Origin: Heliocidaris erythrogramma
Taxonomy: Eukaryota > Echinodermata > Echinoidea > Camarodonta > Echinometridae
NCBI GenBank assembly: GCA_025617745.1
Contig: CM046854.1
Coordinates: 56,322,258 to 56,386,257, forward strand
Reading direction: 5' to 3'
DNA: 64,000 bases
Within the stretch, counting starts at the first letter, position 1, and each line of letters begins with the position of its first letter. Position numbers and translations under genes: made by a program. The notes below the pieces were generated by a model. It was not told the origin of the DNA. It saw only the letters and a program-made list of their open reading frames with translations, and ran no database searches. Of the stretch, positions 43,861 through 55,490 are shown piece after piece.

Positions 43861-44030
43861 ATATATACCTACCTATTATGCCTGTAGTCTTGACTACGGG
43901 ACCCCTTCGAGAATTTATCACACATGAGTCACAATATTGTGCGCACCCCCCGTAATCCTATTGTCCCCTTCGCCACTCACGCGCGTCAACACGCTACGGC
44001 CATCTTCCTCTTTCTTGCTCGCCTTTGACG
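43846..44030 (+). repeat. Left inverted terminal repeat of DIRS copy E
   Basis: TTACTGCAATAAATCATATA, then TACCTACCTATTATGCC and GTGCGCACCCCCCGTAATCC to CTTTCTTGCTCGCC. Nearly identical to the copy D left repeat. Confidence 0.85.
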
Positions 44031-44395
44031 AGATAGGACGTATAGTTTGTTTTTTTTCGCATATTTAAAGCACTTTTAGGTACCTATATTCGCTTAGATT
44101 ATAGTACTTTGTGTTTTAGTAGTCACTCTTGCCGATTGCAAGGGATTTTTGATTCCCTTTCTTGGCATTTATTTTTCTCTTTCACGGTCAGCCCCACGTA
44201 GATATTTCTGTGTGTTTGCGGGTGTTTCCGTTTGTCACCGAGCCTTTGGGTTCGGTGTTTGTTCTTACGGTTTTTTGGCTGTGAAATTCTTTTGTGCGTA
44301 TCTCCCAAATAAAATTTACCCTTATTTTACTGCATTCAGTTGAAGTATTTCTTATTTTGAAAAGTATACTTTATTGTCTGTTTTATTGCAGTGGT

Positions 44396-46500
44396 ATGAA
44401 TTCGGAAGAAGAAGCAGTTAGGTCAAGGAGACCTGCTTCTTCCGAAGAGTCGTCTAGCAAGACGACTCGGCCTTCCAGAACTCTCCCGAGTACTTCGGTA
44501 CATGGGGGAGGGAGGAGGGCTAAGGGTAAGTTGCCTAGTGGTGTTTCCTTGCAGAGTTTGCCAGTCTCGGAGCTTGCGGCTTCGGGACGGGTGGCGTTAA
44601 CTGAGTCGGGATTGTCAACTCCGAAGCCCGTGGTTTCGGGGTGGGTGGCGTCAGATTCTAGTGGTTTGGATATCTCGAATCCAATCCCCCGGTCGTCAAG
44701 ACCAGAGGGGGGGCGGTTGTTTCCCGTACGGTAGCGTTCACTCGCTCTGATCCGTTAGGGGAGACGCGTCCCACTACTGCAGGGCAACCCACGGGCTTAG
44801 TCCATGTTGGTCTGGGTTCTCAAACCCTAGCCCCCGGCAAACGCCATATGGGGGAACGAGTACTTCCTGGGCTGTCTACATTGCCAGCTAATGGGAATGC
44901 TCGAGCTAACAATTATGGACGCTCTTCGGAGCAACAGGTGTTTTCACCTGAGTGCGTGACTACTAGTGCTCCCCTATTGCCGCTCTCTAGCGGTCCAATA
45001 GCGGGTTCACACGCCTTTAGTAGTCATCGGGCACATACCGAGTCATCTCGGTCTGCCCCCGCACTGGGTGCTTTTAGCTCCCAACCCATGGCTACTGCAT
45101 CTTCTTGCTTAGCCAATATGGGTGATTTGGGCGATTCTCTAGGCTTACGCCATGAGCGCTCTAATCCCTTTATGGGAAGTGAACGTCCCTCCGCGGAGGG
45201 ATCGGTTCGTGTTTCCGAAGCGGCTTCGGAGATCCGAACGAATCCGATTAAGCGTTCTAAGAAAAGGGTTTCGGCTACGACTCTTGTCGAGCCAGCCAAG
45301 AAAAAGGCCAAGAAGAAGGCAAAAAGTGGCAAGGCTTTGCCGGCCTCTTGCCCGTCTGGCCTGGCTAACCCAGCTAGCTCCTCTCAACTGACATGTTCAG
45401 CATGATGCGGGCTTTTGCTAAGAATCAGGGTTGGTCCTTTGTACCGGCTACTTCAACCCTGACTTCTGTCCCTATTCAGGGGTCTGACTTTGAGACTAAT
45501 CAGCCTTTTGTGATTGATTCGTCTTTGTCTGAGTCGGATTCGCATGTGCCTCCTATTCCCGCGGCCCTTGGGGCGCCGCCGGGCGAGGAGACTTTTGTTG
45601 AACCATGCGGGGCTCTGCCTGCTGAGGCCTTTGTTAGCGTTCCTTTGTCTCATTCCACTCGGGTGGAACCAGACTTGGAGGTGGCCTCTCAAGCTTCGGT
45701 TTCTGAATCGCTTGGGCAGGCGGAGTCTCAATCGCTCGCCCTCTGTGGGGTGGAAGCGATTGCTTTGTTGTCCAGATATCTCCCTGAATTTCAGTCAACC
45801 CGCGCGCAGGGTTCGACTTCGCGTTGGTTTAAGCAGCAGGATTCCTCCGAGGGTATTGCTCTTGAGGAGGATTTCAAGCTGGAGTATGACCGCATTGAGG
45901 CCGCGCTGTTGGTTAAGCGCCCTAATGCGGTTAAGGGTAAGGCTTTCGCCTTCCGTTCTCAGGATCAAGACAGCTTTTTCAAGGCTAAGACTCTTTCTCC
46001 TGAGATTTTGGAGGTTGGTCGTCGCTTGCGGGCGACTAATCCGCTTACCTCCGCTGCGTTCAAGGCGGAGGATAAGTTTTGGTTTAATATTGAAAACCAG
46101 GTTAGGTCAGGTATGCGTTTGGCGGCTTTTCAAGGGTTTCTCTCCGACCTTAGGTCCAGGGTGGAGGAGTTGAATGTTACTGATGGTGACAAGCTGATTA
46201 TTGACGACTTGCTGCATACTCTTTTTTGTCTGCAGTGGTCGCAGCTGCTTCGGCTACGTTCCGTCGCAGGACCTTGGCTCTCTCGGCACTGGGTGTTAGA
46301 GAGTCGGGCATTGCTCAACTTCTCCGGGATGTTCCGTCTCGGGGTCCTTCGCTTTTTGGTGGTAAATTCGCTACGGTTTTTCAGAGAGAGATCGATGCGC
46401 GAAAACAGATCTTGGATATGACTAAGCAGTTTCACACTAGCTCTAAGTCAACGCGGGCCCCTGTCCGTTGTAGACCTGCTGGTCCCGTTTCGGGTCTAGC
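44396..46500 (+). pseudogene. gag-like ORF of DIRS copy E, ~700 codons, three frameshifts
   Basis: The ATG at 44,396 follows TTTTATTGCAG. Frames in order are 44,396-44,734 (NSEEEAVRSRRPASSEESS), 44,848-45,405 (with a Lys-rich KKKAKKKAKSGK stretch that could be a nuclear signal), 45,393-46,240 (QASVSESLGQAE, AFRSQDQDSFFKAK, VTDGDKLIIDDLLHTL) and 46,226-46,500 (LRDVPSRGPSLFGG). Shifts occur at a G run near 44,708, near 45,390 and near 46,235. The RGG tail seen in copy F is cut off at 46,500. It is probably a structural RNA-binding protein. Confidence 0.8.
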
Positions 46501-46655
46501 ATAAATAGAAAATGTGAATGCCTTATTTCACCTTTGGCTTGTAAATCTCTATTGTATAAGAAGATCAAGGGAAGCGAGCATTCGTGTATTATATTGTGTC
46601 AATAGAGCCGGACACGCGTCCGTGATTTGACTCTTCGTCACAAACAATGCGGCAT

Positions 46656-46700
46656 ATGCAAATTTGACCTGGCTTTTGGATCCTTCCGTGGTTTATATAA
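46656..46700 (+). promoter_or_regulatory. Octamer plus TATA box
   Basis: ATGCAAAT at 46,656-46,663 and TATATAA at 46,694-46,700, 31 bp apart, ahead of an ATG at 46,734. This is the layout of a compact animal promoter, for example of histone or snRNA type. Start site and activity are inferred. Confidence 0.4.
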
Positions 46701-46733
46701 AGCAGGATATCTTTTGACAAGTAGCTTTTCATC

Positions 46734-46910
46734 ATGGATAGCATCGTTTCTTCAAATCAACAATCAAGCGAGAGCGAGGATTTCAACATGGAGTCAAGCT
46801 GCAGCGACGACTGGCACTTGGAGCTGAGCGAATCCATGGACTCCGATGGGATGACGTCATGGATCGTTCTCATAGTACATGCACAAGTCTATACCAATCC
46901 AAAATTATAA
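46734..46910 (+). CDS. Small acidic ORF, 58 codons, behind a TATA box
   Basis: Reads MDSIVSSNQQSSESEDFNM and CSDDWHLELSESMDSDGMTS, very rich in Ser, Asp and Glu, then a short hydrophobic stretch WIVLIVHAQV and a stop. The ATG lies ~34 bp after the TATA box, so the leader would be ~10 nt. A perfect CRE (TGACGTCA, 46,852-46,859) is inside the frame. No family is recognised. It could be a first exon, a small host gene or chance. Confidence 0.3.
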   Translation: MDSIVSSNQQSSESEDFNMESSCSDDWHLELSESMDSDGMTSWIVLIVHAQVYTNPKL

Positions 46911-47635
46911 CATGAAAAGAATTATAATATGAATTGAATTATTAATTATTTATGATAAAGAGTGTCGGTACATTCATTCAAATCTTAGCCTATACAAAGA
47001 AAGTAACATGTCCATCATCATGTTCAAAATATGCATTTTGAAACATGAGCAGTCCCCCCCCCCAAAAAAAAAAAAGAGAAAGAATAACAATAAACGAATA
47101 AAAATAATAAAAAATAGAGAGAGAGAGAGAGAGAGAGATACCCCAAAAAGAAAAAAAAAAGGATAAAATAAATGAGCAAATTTTAAAAAAATTAAACAAG
47201 ATAATAGGAGTTTTCTCCGACCATAATTAGCATTAAAAGCCGGTTGAGAGGAGAATGAACTGGAGACAATAATGGATAGTGGTTATTGACGAAATGTTGG
47301 ATTTCTGCTTTTGTTGGAGGTCATCTGATGAAAGTACCTTTCAAAACGTTGCAAGGGTTGGAAACCAAATAAACTGTAAAAACAGACACATCAATACTAC
47401 TATAATTTTGCTACACAGAGGCGGATCCGAGTATAGTCTTGCGGGGGGGGGGGGGGGGGGGGGTGGTTGTCACATGTCCGAAAAGTCTTCGACAAGCAAC
47501 AGCAAAAAGAAAGAAAGAAAGAAAGAAATTGCTGGTGCCCTTTTGTAGCGAGCTCCAGCCATGGGGCGATTTTGTGTGTGGAGTATCCCCCTTGACCGGA
47601 CCGTATTTTGGCTAGTTCAACAGTCCATCGTTATG
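46911..47635. other. No gene; simple repeats
   Basis: Holds (GA)n at 47,117-47,139, a C/A run near 47,056, a G run of about 19 at 47,444 after GGCGGATCCGAG (hAT-like MITE remnant) and (GAAA)n at 47,505-47,528. Confidence 0.6.
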
Positions 47636-47714
47636 TCGTGTGTTGAGAGCCAGAAGGGCGTTAACTCATATGTTTTAACACAGAGTTAACGCCCTTCTGG
47701 CTCTCAACACACGA
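47636..47714. repeat. Perfect 32-bp inverted repeat with a 15-nt loop
   Basis: The left arm, 47,636-47,667, starts TCGTGTGTTGAGAGCCAGAA and ends GTTAACTC. The right arm, 47,683-47,714, is its exact inverse. The loop is ATATGTTTTAACACA. There is no mismatch in 32 pairs, unlike the decayed palindromes elsewhere in the window. Confidence 0.95.
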
Positions 47715-48129
47715 TGTGTTCTTTATAAAGTCCGATTGATTGAAAAATAAAGTAAAAGAGAAAATGTAAATATGAACCCTTTACAATGCTTTCTATAAAC
47801 TAGATGTATATTCTACGTACATTGAGGAGATATTACGAGATTCTTTGAGAAAACAAATCCGAGAGAGCTGCCAAGCTTCATTTATTTTTGCATCTAAGGC
47901 CTTAAAAACACTGTTTCTATAAAATATGCATTTTATTAATGATTTGGCTGCGTAGTAATCCAGGACCACACATTTTCATCATTGTCTCCACTTCATCATT
48001 ATTTCATTTCCATTCCCCCTCCCTCCCCCCTGAAAGTGCTGCCCTTGGCACGTGCCCCCTCTATCCGCTCCGTTACACCACTGGACCGTGCGAGACAGAA
48101 GAAAGGTTGATGTAGCAAAATCGGATTAT

Positions 48130-50020
48130 ATGGATCTCGCTTTGAATTCTGAATTGTAACTTCCTATATCTCACTTATTCACACGATTCATGTTTGCCTT
48201 TTTTTTGTAAATTTTAGTTTTTTTCTTCTTTTTTTCGTCGTTTATCCTAGGGCTATTCTTTTATTTATCCCCATATTTCTTCATTTATCATATAGTTATT
48301 CCTTTTTCTTATCCTTCCGTTTTGTCTCCCTTGATTTGTTTCATTTTTTCTTCGTCTACCACATTCTCTATCAGGGCCAGCCGAACGTTTTTGAGATTGG
48401 TGGAGCCCAAATATGGGAACCATGCAGGAATGTTACTATTGTGCTACAAAAAAGGGGCCCAGTCTCCGCCGTCGTCGACATTCCCGACAAAAATTTTGTT
48501 GACAGCCCCAAAAAAGTCCAATATCGTCGCCGTTGTCGACATTCCCACCAAGCAAAAAAAAAACAACACACATGGGGGGTCCAAACTTTTTAAAAACACA
48601 TTTTCTATGTCCGAGGCAAAAAATATCGGAGGCCCCCCCCCCCGGTTCCGCCGGCCATATCTGTTTTTTTTTTAATGTATTATTCATTTATTTTATTAAG
48701 ACATTATTACGACAATAACTCATAAACGTATTTGCATATCATATTTTCTATTTATTGTTTTATATGTATTTAAACAATTCGCCTTATGCTGATTCAATCT
48801 GATTTAACAATGAATGAATCAAGTCGTTTACTTTCATTCTTATTTTCCAGTCTTATCCTTCGTATTTTCTTTCAAACAATATTGCATTAGTAGTCATTAT
48901 TATATCATCATGATGTTACTGCTATAGGAATTAATTATTTTAGCGAGACTATACCACAGAACTCCTAAAGACGCCTTTAGTTCTGTGGACTTTACGCTTC
49001 GGAGAAGCGTATAGTATTCTCTTCTTCTACGCTTCTCCATTCTGTATTTTCCCATTTTGTCGCCTTTTCAAGTTATTCAATTTTGTTGATGTATATGGAA
49101 AATGATGATTAGTATAAGAAATTAATATTGATAACTTTAGCAGCTTCGTAGTAAGAAAAGGACTAACATTTTCATAGCGCTGTGTTTTTTGCAAAAAAAC
49201 ATAAGGAAAAAAAAAAAAAAATAGCGATGGTTCTTTTATTATTTCAATCATCTTTACAGAATCGTTCGTGTGGATTCCGTGTTATATTCTCATGTTGTTG
49301 TTTTTTTTTTGCCGCAGATTATAAGCTCTCATGAAGCGGTCGGAAGACTAATAAATTCACAGTTTAAACCTAATAAATCGGTTCGACTTTTGGTAACTTC
49401 TAAAATCTAAATAGGGAAAATGTTCAATAATAATTCCTCTGTTATAAGTAGTATGCTGGTACGAGTGTATATATATTCGGGATTATTCTTTTCTACAGCT
49501 ACCAACTTTGATCCGCCTTTGGAAAAGAAAGCAATCGATGCAGTGTTTTATTATCTTAGATCCTCTTGCTGAGTTATATACATTTATGACCACAAAACGG
49601 GGAAGTGTCAGCCCCCTGGATTGTCTGGATTGGACCTCCATTGACAAATTGGGGGATTATCGGGGTTGGCGACCTTTGTTCGTATTTCCTTTCATCTGCA
49701 ATGAAAAGACAGGAAATCCATTCATGCTTTTGAAACCGTTAGAACCCAAGCTTGACCCAGTTTATCGTTTGTAAAGTATGGCGAATAATATAGTTCAAAA
49801 AAGTGTGAATAACGCTACTCCTTTATACAGAAAACAATTCAGCAGAGGAAGCAATAATGAAAGTATGTATGATACTGATGATGAGAAATCGTGAACTCCA
49901 TAATAAACCTATGAATGTAAAACAAAAATATGTAGAAGAAACTTTCCTAGAAGATTTTCATCTGTTTATTTCTAACCTTTTGCTTTTATTTCATTATGCA
50001 TTTGACATTTAATTATTATT
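48130..50020 (+). repeat. Direct duplication, copy 1
   Basis: Matches 51,815-53,290 in the same orientation. Examples are CTCACTTATTCACACGATTC, ATTTTAGCGAGACTA, GAAAAGACAGGAAATC, TTTTGAAACCGTTAGAACC and CTCCATAATAAACCTATGAA. Copy 1 carries two extra segments absent from copy 2 (48,372-48,663 and 48,948-49,015). The short ORF at 49,508-49,774 is not maintained in copy 2, so it is not a likely gene. Confidence 0.8.
48372..48663. mobile_element. hAT-like MITE in duplication copy 1
   Basis: Starts CAGGGCCAGCCGAACG and ends GGTTCCGCCGGCCATATCTG. Copy 2 of the duplication has no such segment at CTCTATTATCCTCAC, which marks it as an insertion. The ends are partly inverted copies of each other, and a 12-C run lies near the right end. 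Confidence 0.5.
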
Positions 50021-51814
50021 ATATATTTTTTTTGCTTCATGAGTTTTGATCGTACTCTTTGTTTCCACTTTTCCTGTTGGTGTTTTTGTGTTCTTTTCTA
50101 AACGAAAAGACGAGCACAGAAGACGAAATTGTTGTTGAAGAAGGTGAGAGAAATATAAAATAGAGTGCTTCAGCATAATGGAGAACAAGAGACGGTAATA
50201 AAGAAGGTCAGAAATGAAGACAGAACGATTGATGGGAAAAGTGTAATTCCAGATAAAGATATGAAAATAATCGCGTAAATGGGATGTTCCAAAATAGATT
50301 TATAATGAATAAAAAGATGGAATCTTTATATAAAGGATATAGGTTTAGGTATGGTCTTACAAATAATCATGTTTTGTTGCTTTTGTTGCTGTTATATTAT
50401 TATCATCATCATCATCATCAACAACATCATCATTATCAATATTTCAATTCCATTCAATTCAATTCAATTTTATTTTCATTTCCAACTGAAAGGTACATAT
50501 GAAAGTGCATTTTAACAAAATAACACGATATACAATAATTATGACAATTAAATAAATGGAAAATAACAGTATTATAATTATCATATTCATCATATAATTA
50601 CATCATTATAATTACTATTGTTCTTGTTGTTCTTCATCTTGTTATTGAAAATAAAAGATTACATTGTAGACCCGTTTTGAAAGAAAAGAGATTGGCCTGT
50701 GTCAGATGAGGATAGATGTAAAAACATACCTTTTGGGGGGAACTTCGGTTGGTACCCGAGTTATTTATCGCGCAAATTTCATTTGACTTTTCTTTAATGT
50801 AATCTCCAGATGTAGCGCTCGGGTATTCTGATAGGAGAGGCAAGAATGAATATCGGGTAGTATAGGGCTGCAGTACACAGGACTCTCCTTTGTGATACTC
50901 TTTTTTTTTCTTTCTTCCTTATATTCAGCTTTTTTTGTTCTTGTTCTTTATCTCCTAATTTTTGTTCTTTGCTTTCACTTGGGCCTATACTTGAAAAGAA
51001 TCGTAGGAGTGGTCGCCCCCTAACCCACGCCCCACTGTATCGCCGCCCCTGGTTACCTCTCATATATCAGTTATTCCGTTTTATTATGCATTTCATGGTT
51101 GTAACCGAGCAGAATTTTCGGTCTTCGGAATTCTCTATTTTTTTATTTATTTATTTTTTTGGGGGGGGGGGGGGGGTGTATTTGCCAATATCCCATTTAT
51201 GTTCTTATGAATGAAATCGAGAATAGCCCAATATGTTAGGAATTCAATCAATAAAACTCTAAATCTGAATCTGAATCTTTCTTGTTTCTGCTGATGTTAC
51301 AGGCGCGAAGGCGATGTTTGACCCTCCTGTTGGTCGATCGCTTATCCTTTTATGGCCCGATCCCCAGAAGCCCCCCCCCCCCCCCATGATGATTTTTTGC
51401 CGTAAGCGTCTGCCAAGCTACATGTATATTTTGGCGGACAATTTACTGGAGAAATTTGTTTGATAGTTGATAAGAAATAGGCCTAAATGTGTTTATTGCC
51501 GTCGTTCTCTCATCCTTGTTCTCCCATCGTTTCTTGTTTCTCTCCATTCCCTTGTCTAAACGAATTGTTTTTTGCGCCTTTTGTATGAGTTATACGATAT
51601 ATCAATTCCACCCCAACTTTGTTTCCTCCATGAAATTCATCTGTTTCATCCTAATTTCCTGCGTTGAGTACTGCTTGAATTCTTTTTCCGAGAGTAAATA
51701 TAAACCTTCCATTCGTCTTTTTTCTTTACTGATCGTATTTCTAGTATTTCGCCCCCCCCCCCCCCCACACCTTCATTTTGACCCCTTTGGCATTTGTGTT
51801 TTTTTTTTTTTATT
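50021..51814. other. No gene; LINE tail and simple repeats
   Basis: Contains CATCAT repeats near 50,400, an inverted LINE tail (CAATTCCATTCAATTCAATT, 50,445-50,470) belonging to a minus-strand LINE 3' UTR extending to ~50,640, and long G or C runs at 51,163, 51,370 and 51,753. Near 51,010-51,050 a remnant with CGCCGCCCCTGG resembles a hAT-like end. Confidence 0.55.
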
Positions 51815-53290
51815 TCTATCAATTCTGAATTCCCGTTGTAATTTCCTATTTCTCACTTATTCACATGATTCATGACTTGTTTTCTTTTTAATTTTCATTA
51901 ATTTTTTTCTCTTTTTTCTTCATTTATCCTGTGGTTATTCCTTTTTTCCTCCTCCATTTATCCTAGAGTTATTCCTTCATCTTTTCCTTCCATTTCGTCA
52001 TCCTTGATTTTTTCCCTTCTTTCTTCGTCCACCGCTTTCTCTATTATCCTCACAATTTTTTTCTTCAATGTATTCATATATTTTCCGAAGAGAGTATTGC
52101 TACCATAACTCATAAAAGTATTTGCTGCAATATATCATTATTACCATATTTTCTATTTATTGTTTTATATGTATTCGAATAAATCGTCTTATGCTGATTC
52201 AAGCTGATTTAACAATCAATGAATGAAGTAATTTACTTATATTTTTATTTTCCATTCTTAATTTTTACCCTCAAATACTATTTCATTAGTATTCATTATT
52301 ATATCATCATGATGGGTTACTATTTCTTTTGGGAAATGTGTTTTATTATTTTAGCGAGACTAATTACACTTTTCCGATTCCTTCTGTATTTTCCATTTTT
52401 TTTTCTCGATTTTCAAGCTGTTCAACTTTGTTGATGTATTTATAAAATATTATAAGATATTAATATTTATAACTTTAGCCGCCTCGTAATAAGAAAAGAA
52501 CTACGGTAACCATTTTTACAGCATTCATGTGTTTGTTTGTTTTTCTTACAAAACTTACAAAATGGGCCCTGAAAAGTAATCAACTTTCGAACTCAGAATA
52601 CCCGAAACAAGTATTGTGTAATGTGTTCACCACCCTAAACATGAAGGGGGATAATGTCAGGCTGTGAAAAGTATAATCCCCCCCCCCCTGATTTTAGCAT
52701 TTTTTATACCCATTTCACTGTATTATTATATCATCATGATGGGCACGTTCATCGCCAGGTATTGAAAAAAAACACCTTTTAATGTGTTTTTGTGTACAGG
52801 CATGGCGCGCACCTTGTCATGGCAGTGCCCCCCCCCCCCCGGAAATGGGTGTGTAGCGACAATTTATAGAACACTATACAACGTGTAAAATGGCCGAATT
52901 GGAGCTCCATTGACAAAATCGGGGATTATCTGAACTGTTTCGTTCGTATTTTCTTTGTTCTCATCTGCAATGAAAAGACAGGAAATCTATTCATGCTTTT
53001 GAAACCGTTAGAACCTAAGCTGCGCTCAGTTTATCGTTTGTAATTTATGTCGCTTGACTGAATATATTGAGTTCAATAAAATGTGAATAATGTTACTTTT
53101 TTATACAGAAAAACAATTCAGCAGACGAAGCAATAATGAAAGTTTGTGTGATGCTGATGATGAGAAATCGTGAACTCCATAATAAACCTATGAATGTAAG
53201 AGAAAAAAGTAGAAGAAATGCCCTCAAAAGATTTTCATCTATTTATTTTTAACCTTTTGCTTTTACTTCATTATGCATTTGATTTTTTTT
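51815..53290 (+). repeat. Direct duplication, copy 2
   Basis: Counterpart of 48,130-50,020, about 3.4 kb downstream. It lacks the two insertions of copy 1 but has its own GC-rich insert near 52,620-52,900 with two C runs. Confidence 0.8.
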
Positions 53291-53307
53291 TTGCCTCATG
53301 ACTCCTT

Positions 53308-53412
53308 CCCGCGATAAAAAGCCATTTCGGCTTTCATGGGCTATCCTGTCATGGTACCTGGTTATGTTTGTATTGCAATATACCTGACGAATAAAATCAA
53401 ATCAAATAAAAA
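53308..53412 (+). mobile_element. LINE 3' tail (AATCAAATCAAAT)
   Basis: GTATTGCAATATACCTGACG then AATAAAATCAAATCAAATAA, a typical CR1-like 3' end with a short repeat tail. Coding parts are absent. Confidence 0.55.
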
Positions 53413-55490
53413 AACAGCTGCATGATTCCATTGCACGCGCGATCACTTCAGGAGTTCAAAGTTGAAAGTGTAATTACGAATACAGTAGGCCTCGACCTAC
53501 TACTACTTTCATTTGCTCAAACTTTACTCTGTCAGCTCCAACCCGTCAAAAAAAAAAAATCCGATCAATGATAAAATAAACTTCCGTGGAAAATATATTA
53601 AAAAATGAAAAAAAGTTTCTATATGAAAATCAATCCGGTGGCAAAGCTGGAGAAAAAGAACCCGGCCCGCGAGGCGAAGTGGTCGATCGATCTAATTTGC
53701 ATAAACCATGCAAATGAATAGAGCGTGCGTTCGCAACTAGCCTATTTTGATTGGGCGGTTCTCGGCAGTGAGCCTGAGCGTTGCTATGTGCGCTTTTCGA
53801 TTCGAGTTCAAGAGGTTTTGAAACTGTTTTTCTACCCCAAATCGTTATCATTTCAAAGTAAAACAAAGCAAACCACTATGTCAAATGTATAATCATTCGA
53901 ATCAGTAAGGATTTATGTTTATTCATGTAGTAATGAGTGAAATAAATGGTGTAAAAGTGGGCTGGTCTCTTCGATTTTCTCAGGCCGCATATCTCAAACT
54001 TGCTAAAACGTCATAGCTTTTAATACTGGGAAAGGAACTTTTTTTTTAAGCTTCCCCTTCTCCCTTTTCGAACATTTCTTTGTTTTTCCTTTTTTCTGTA
54101 CTATTCTCTTTCCTAAAACATTGTATAGTTCTTTTGTTCCCCTTAATCTATCCTCTTCTCTCTCTTTATGTATTTCTGTCTTCAATATTTCAGCGTGGGC
54201 AATGGAACAAATTTTTCCGCGATATGGCTATTAAAACAGTTGTGTAAAAAAAAATGCGCGGCTGGGGCACGTGCCACCCCCCCCCCCCCCTCCTCCCGTA
54301 GATATGCCACTGAAACGAATAACATATGTTATCAAACACAAACAAATGTTCTTATAAGCTACCGTAAACGTTAAACATGATTGGATTAGAGCAAATTTTT
54401 TCAGAATTAGAATAGATAAAGATCTAAATAGTAAAATTCAACTTCATCTGGGGGTATTTCATAAAGCAGTTCGTAAGTTACGCACGACTTTACGCACGAC
54501 TGGTGGTCAGTTTTTGTACTAAATGATTGAGAATCTGATTAGTATAGCACCCAAGAACATGTTCCAGTTGTTCGTAAAGTCATTCGTAACTTTACGAACA
54601 GCTTTTATTATGAAACACCCCAGGCATAGATTAAGCCGTCAATAACAATAATGTCTCCGCCATAATGCGAAAGCGTCATGAGCAGTATAAAACTTTAATA
54701 CACAATGAAACGAACGCGCTGTACATGGCCAACGATTACATTAATATTTTACAAAAATATATCAGCATCAAGGCAGAATAGTAAATATTTGGTCATAAAT
54801 TTAGATAAGTAATTAATCAAATTAGATCAAAATTCTAGTACCTATTTCTTCATAGCTTATTTAGTTTTGTGTAGCACGAGGGAATACCACCAAACGAAAA
54901 ATACATTCACCCTCTTTTTGTTCGTAATATTTTATGGTAAAAAGAAAGAAGAAACATAAAATAGTTCAGAAGAAGAAAGAACTCATGCTGTTGTATTAGT
55001 GATTTCATTTAATTTGAAATAACTCTTTTAAAGCAGGGAATTACTCGACATACTATATAATTATATTATTTTCTATTCATGAGTGTTGCACTGCCTCCTT
55101 TTGGACAATTAAGATTTCGGCATCTTTTAATAGCATAACTATAACCATAAACACTAGTACTAGATATTTAACAGAAGTAAAATAATAAATATACCAGTTG
55201 ACATGTATTCCTATAAAGTCGTCGCTGTTCGCCGTATTTTTCATGTATTAATTTGGCTTCTAGCATATGCATAAACCAAACACTAGAGGGGGGTATTCAA
55301 CAACCGCGATCTCAAAAACTATCCAACAATGTCAGTGCGGGCTATTTACGGCGATCCACCTGCTAAACGAGATAAATAGAACTTCCGCCGCATCGCTCAG
55401 TCGGCGTGTTGAGAACAAAGCCGCTCCGCAGGCGCGCCGAATCAATCGGCGCCGCCGAGGGCCCGCCGATGTTTAAACTTTCCGTAAGAA
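53413..55490. other. No gene; MITEs and unassigned DNA
   Basis: A MITE at 54,451-54,621 has inverted ends GGGGTATTTCATAA and TTATGAAACACCCC with CGTAAGTTACG-type arms. A C run of 14 near 54,278, with TAGATATGCCACTG after it, looks like a hAT-like end. 55,290-55,485 is a GC-rich patch (GCCGCCGAGGGCCCGCCG) adjoining the DIRS junction and unlike its AT-rich surroundings. Confidence 0.55.

Larger units (their letters stand above)
46501..55490. other. ~9 kb of non-DIRS DNA inside copy E
   Basis: At 46,500 gag changes from CGTTTCGGGTCTAGC to AT-rich DNA. At about 55,491 the element resumes in the RT (CTTACTCAAGACTTAG). Relative to copy F, about 0.8-1 kb (gag tail and RT N-terminus) is missing. The two borders share no inverted repeats and no duplication, so this is a deletion-plus-insertion, a rearrangement or an assembly join rather than simple transposition. 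It is AT-rich with many G or C runs of 9-19. Confidence 0.7.

Noticed and set aside
48322..48718. 117-codon ORF and its antisense partners
   Set aside because: Created by the hAT-like MITE at 48,372-48,663, absent from the duplicate region at 51,815-53,290.
49508..49774. 88-codon ORF as a host gene
   Set aside because: The duplicate at 52,880-53,045 has the same DNA but no matching open frame.
50634..51063. Minus-strand ORFs
   Set aside because: Low complexity and partly LINE UTR or hAT-like remnant; no recognisable domain.
51489..51875. 128-codon hydrophobic ORF
   Set aside because: Phe/Leu/Ser-rich because of T-rich DNA and a C run; no signal of a real membrane protein family.
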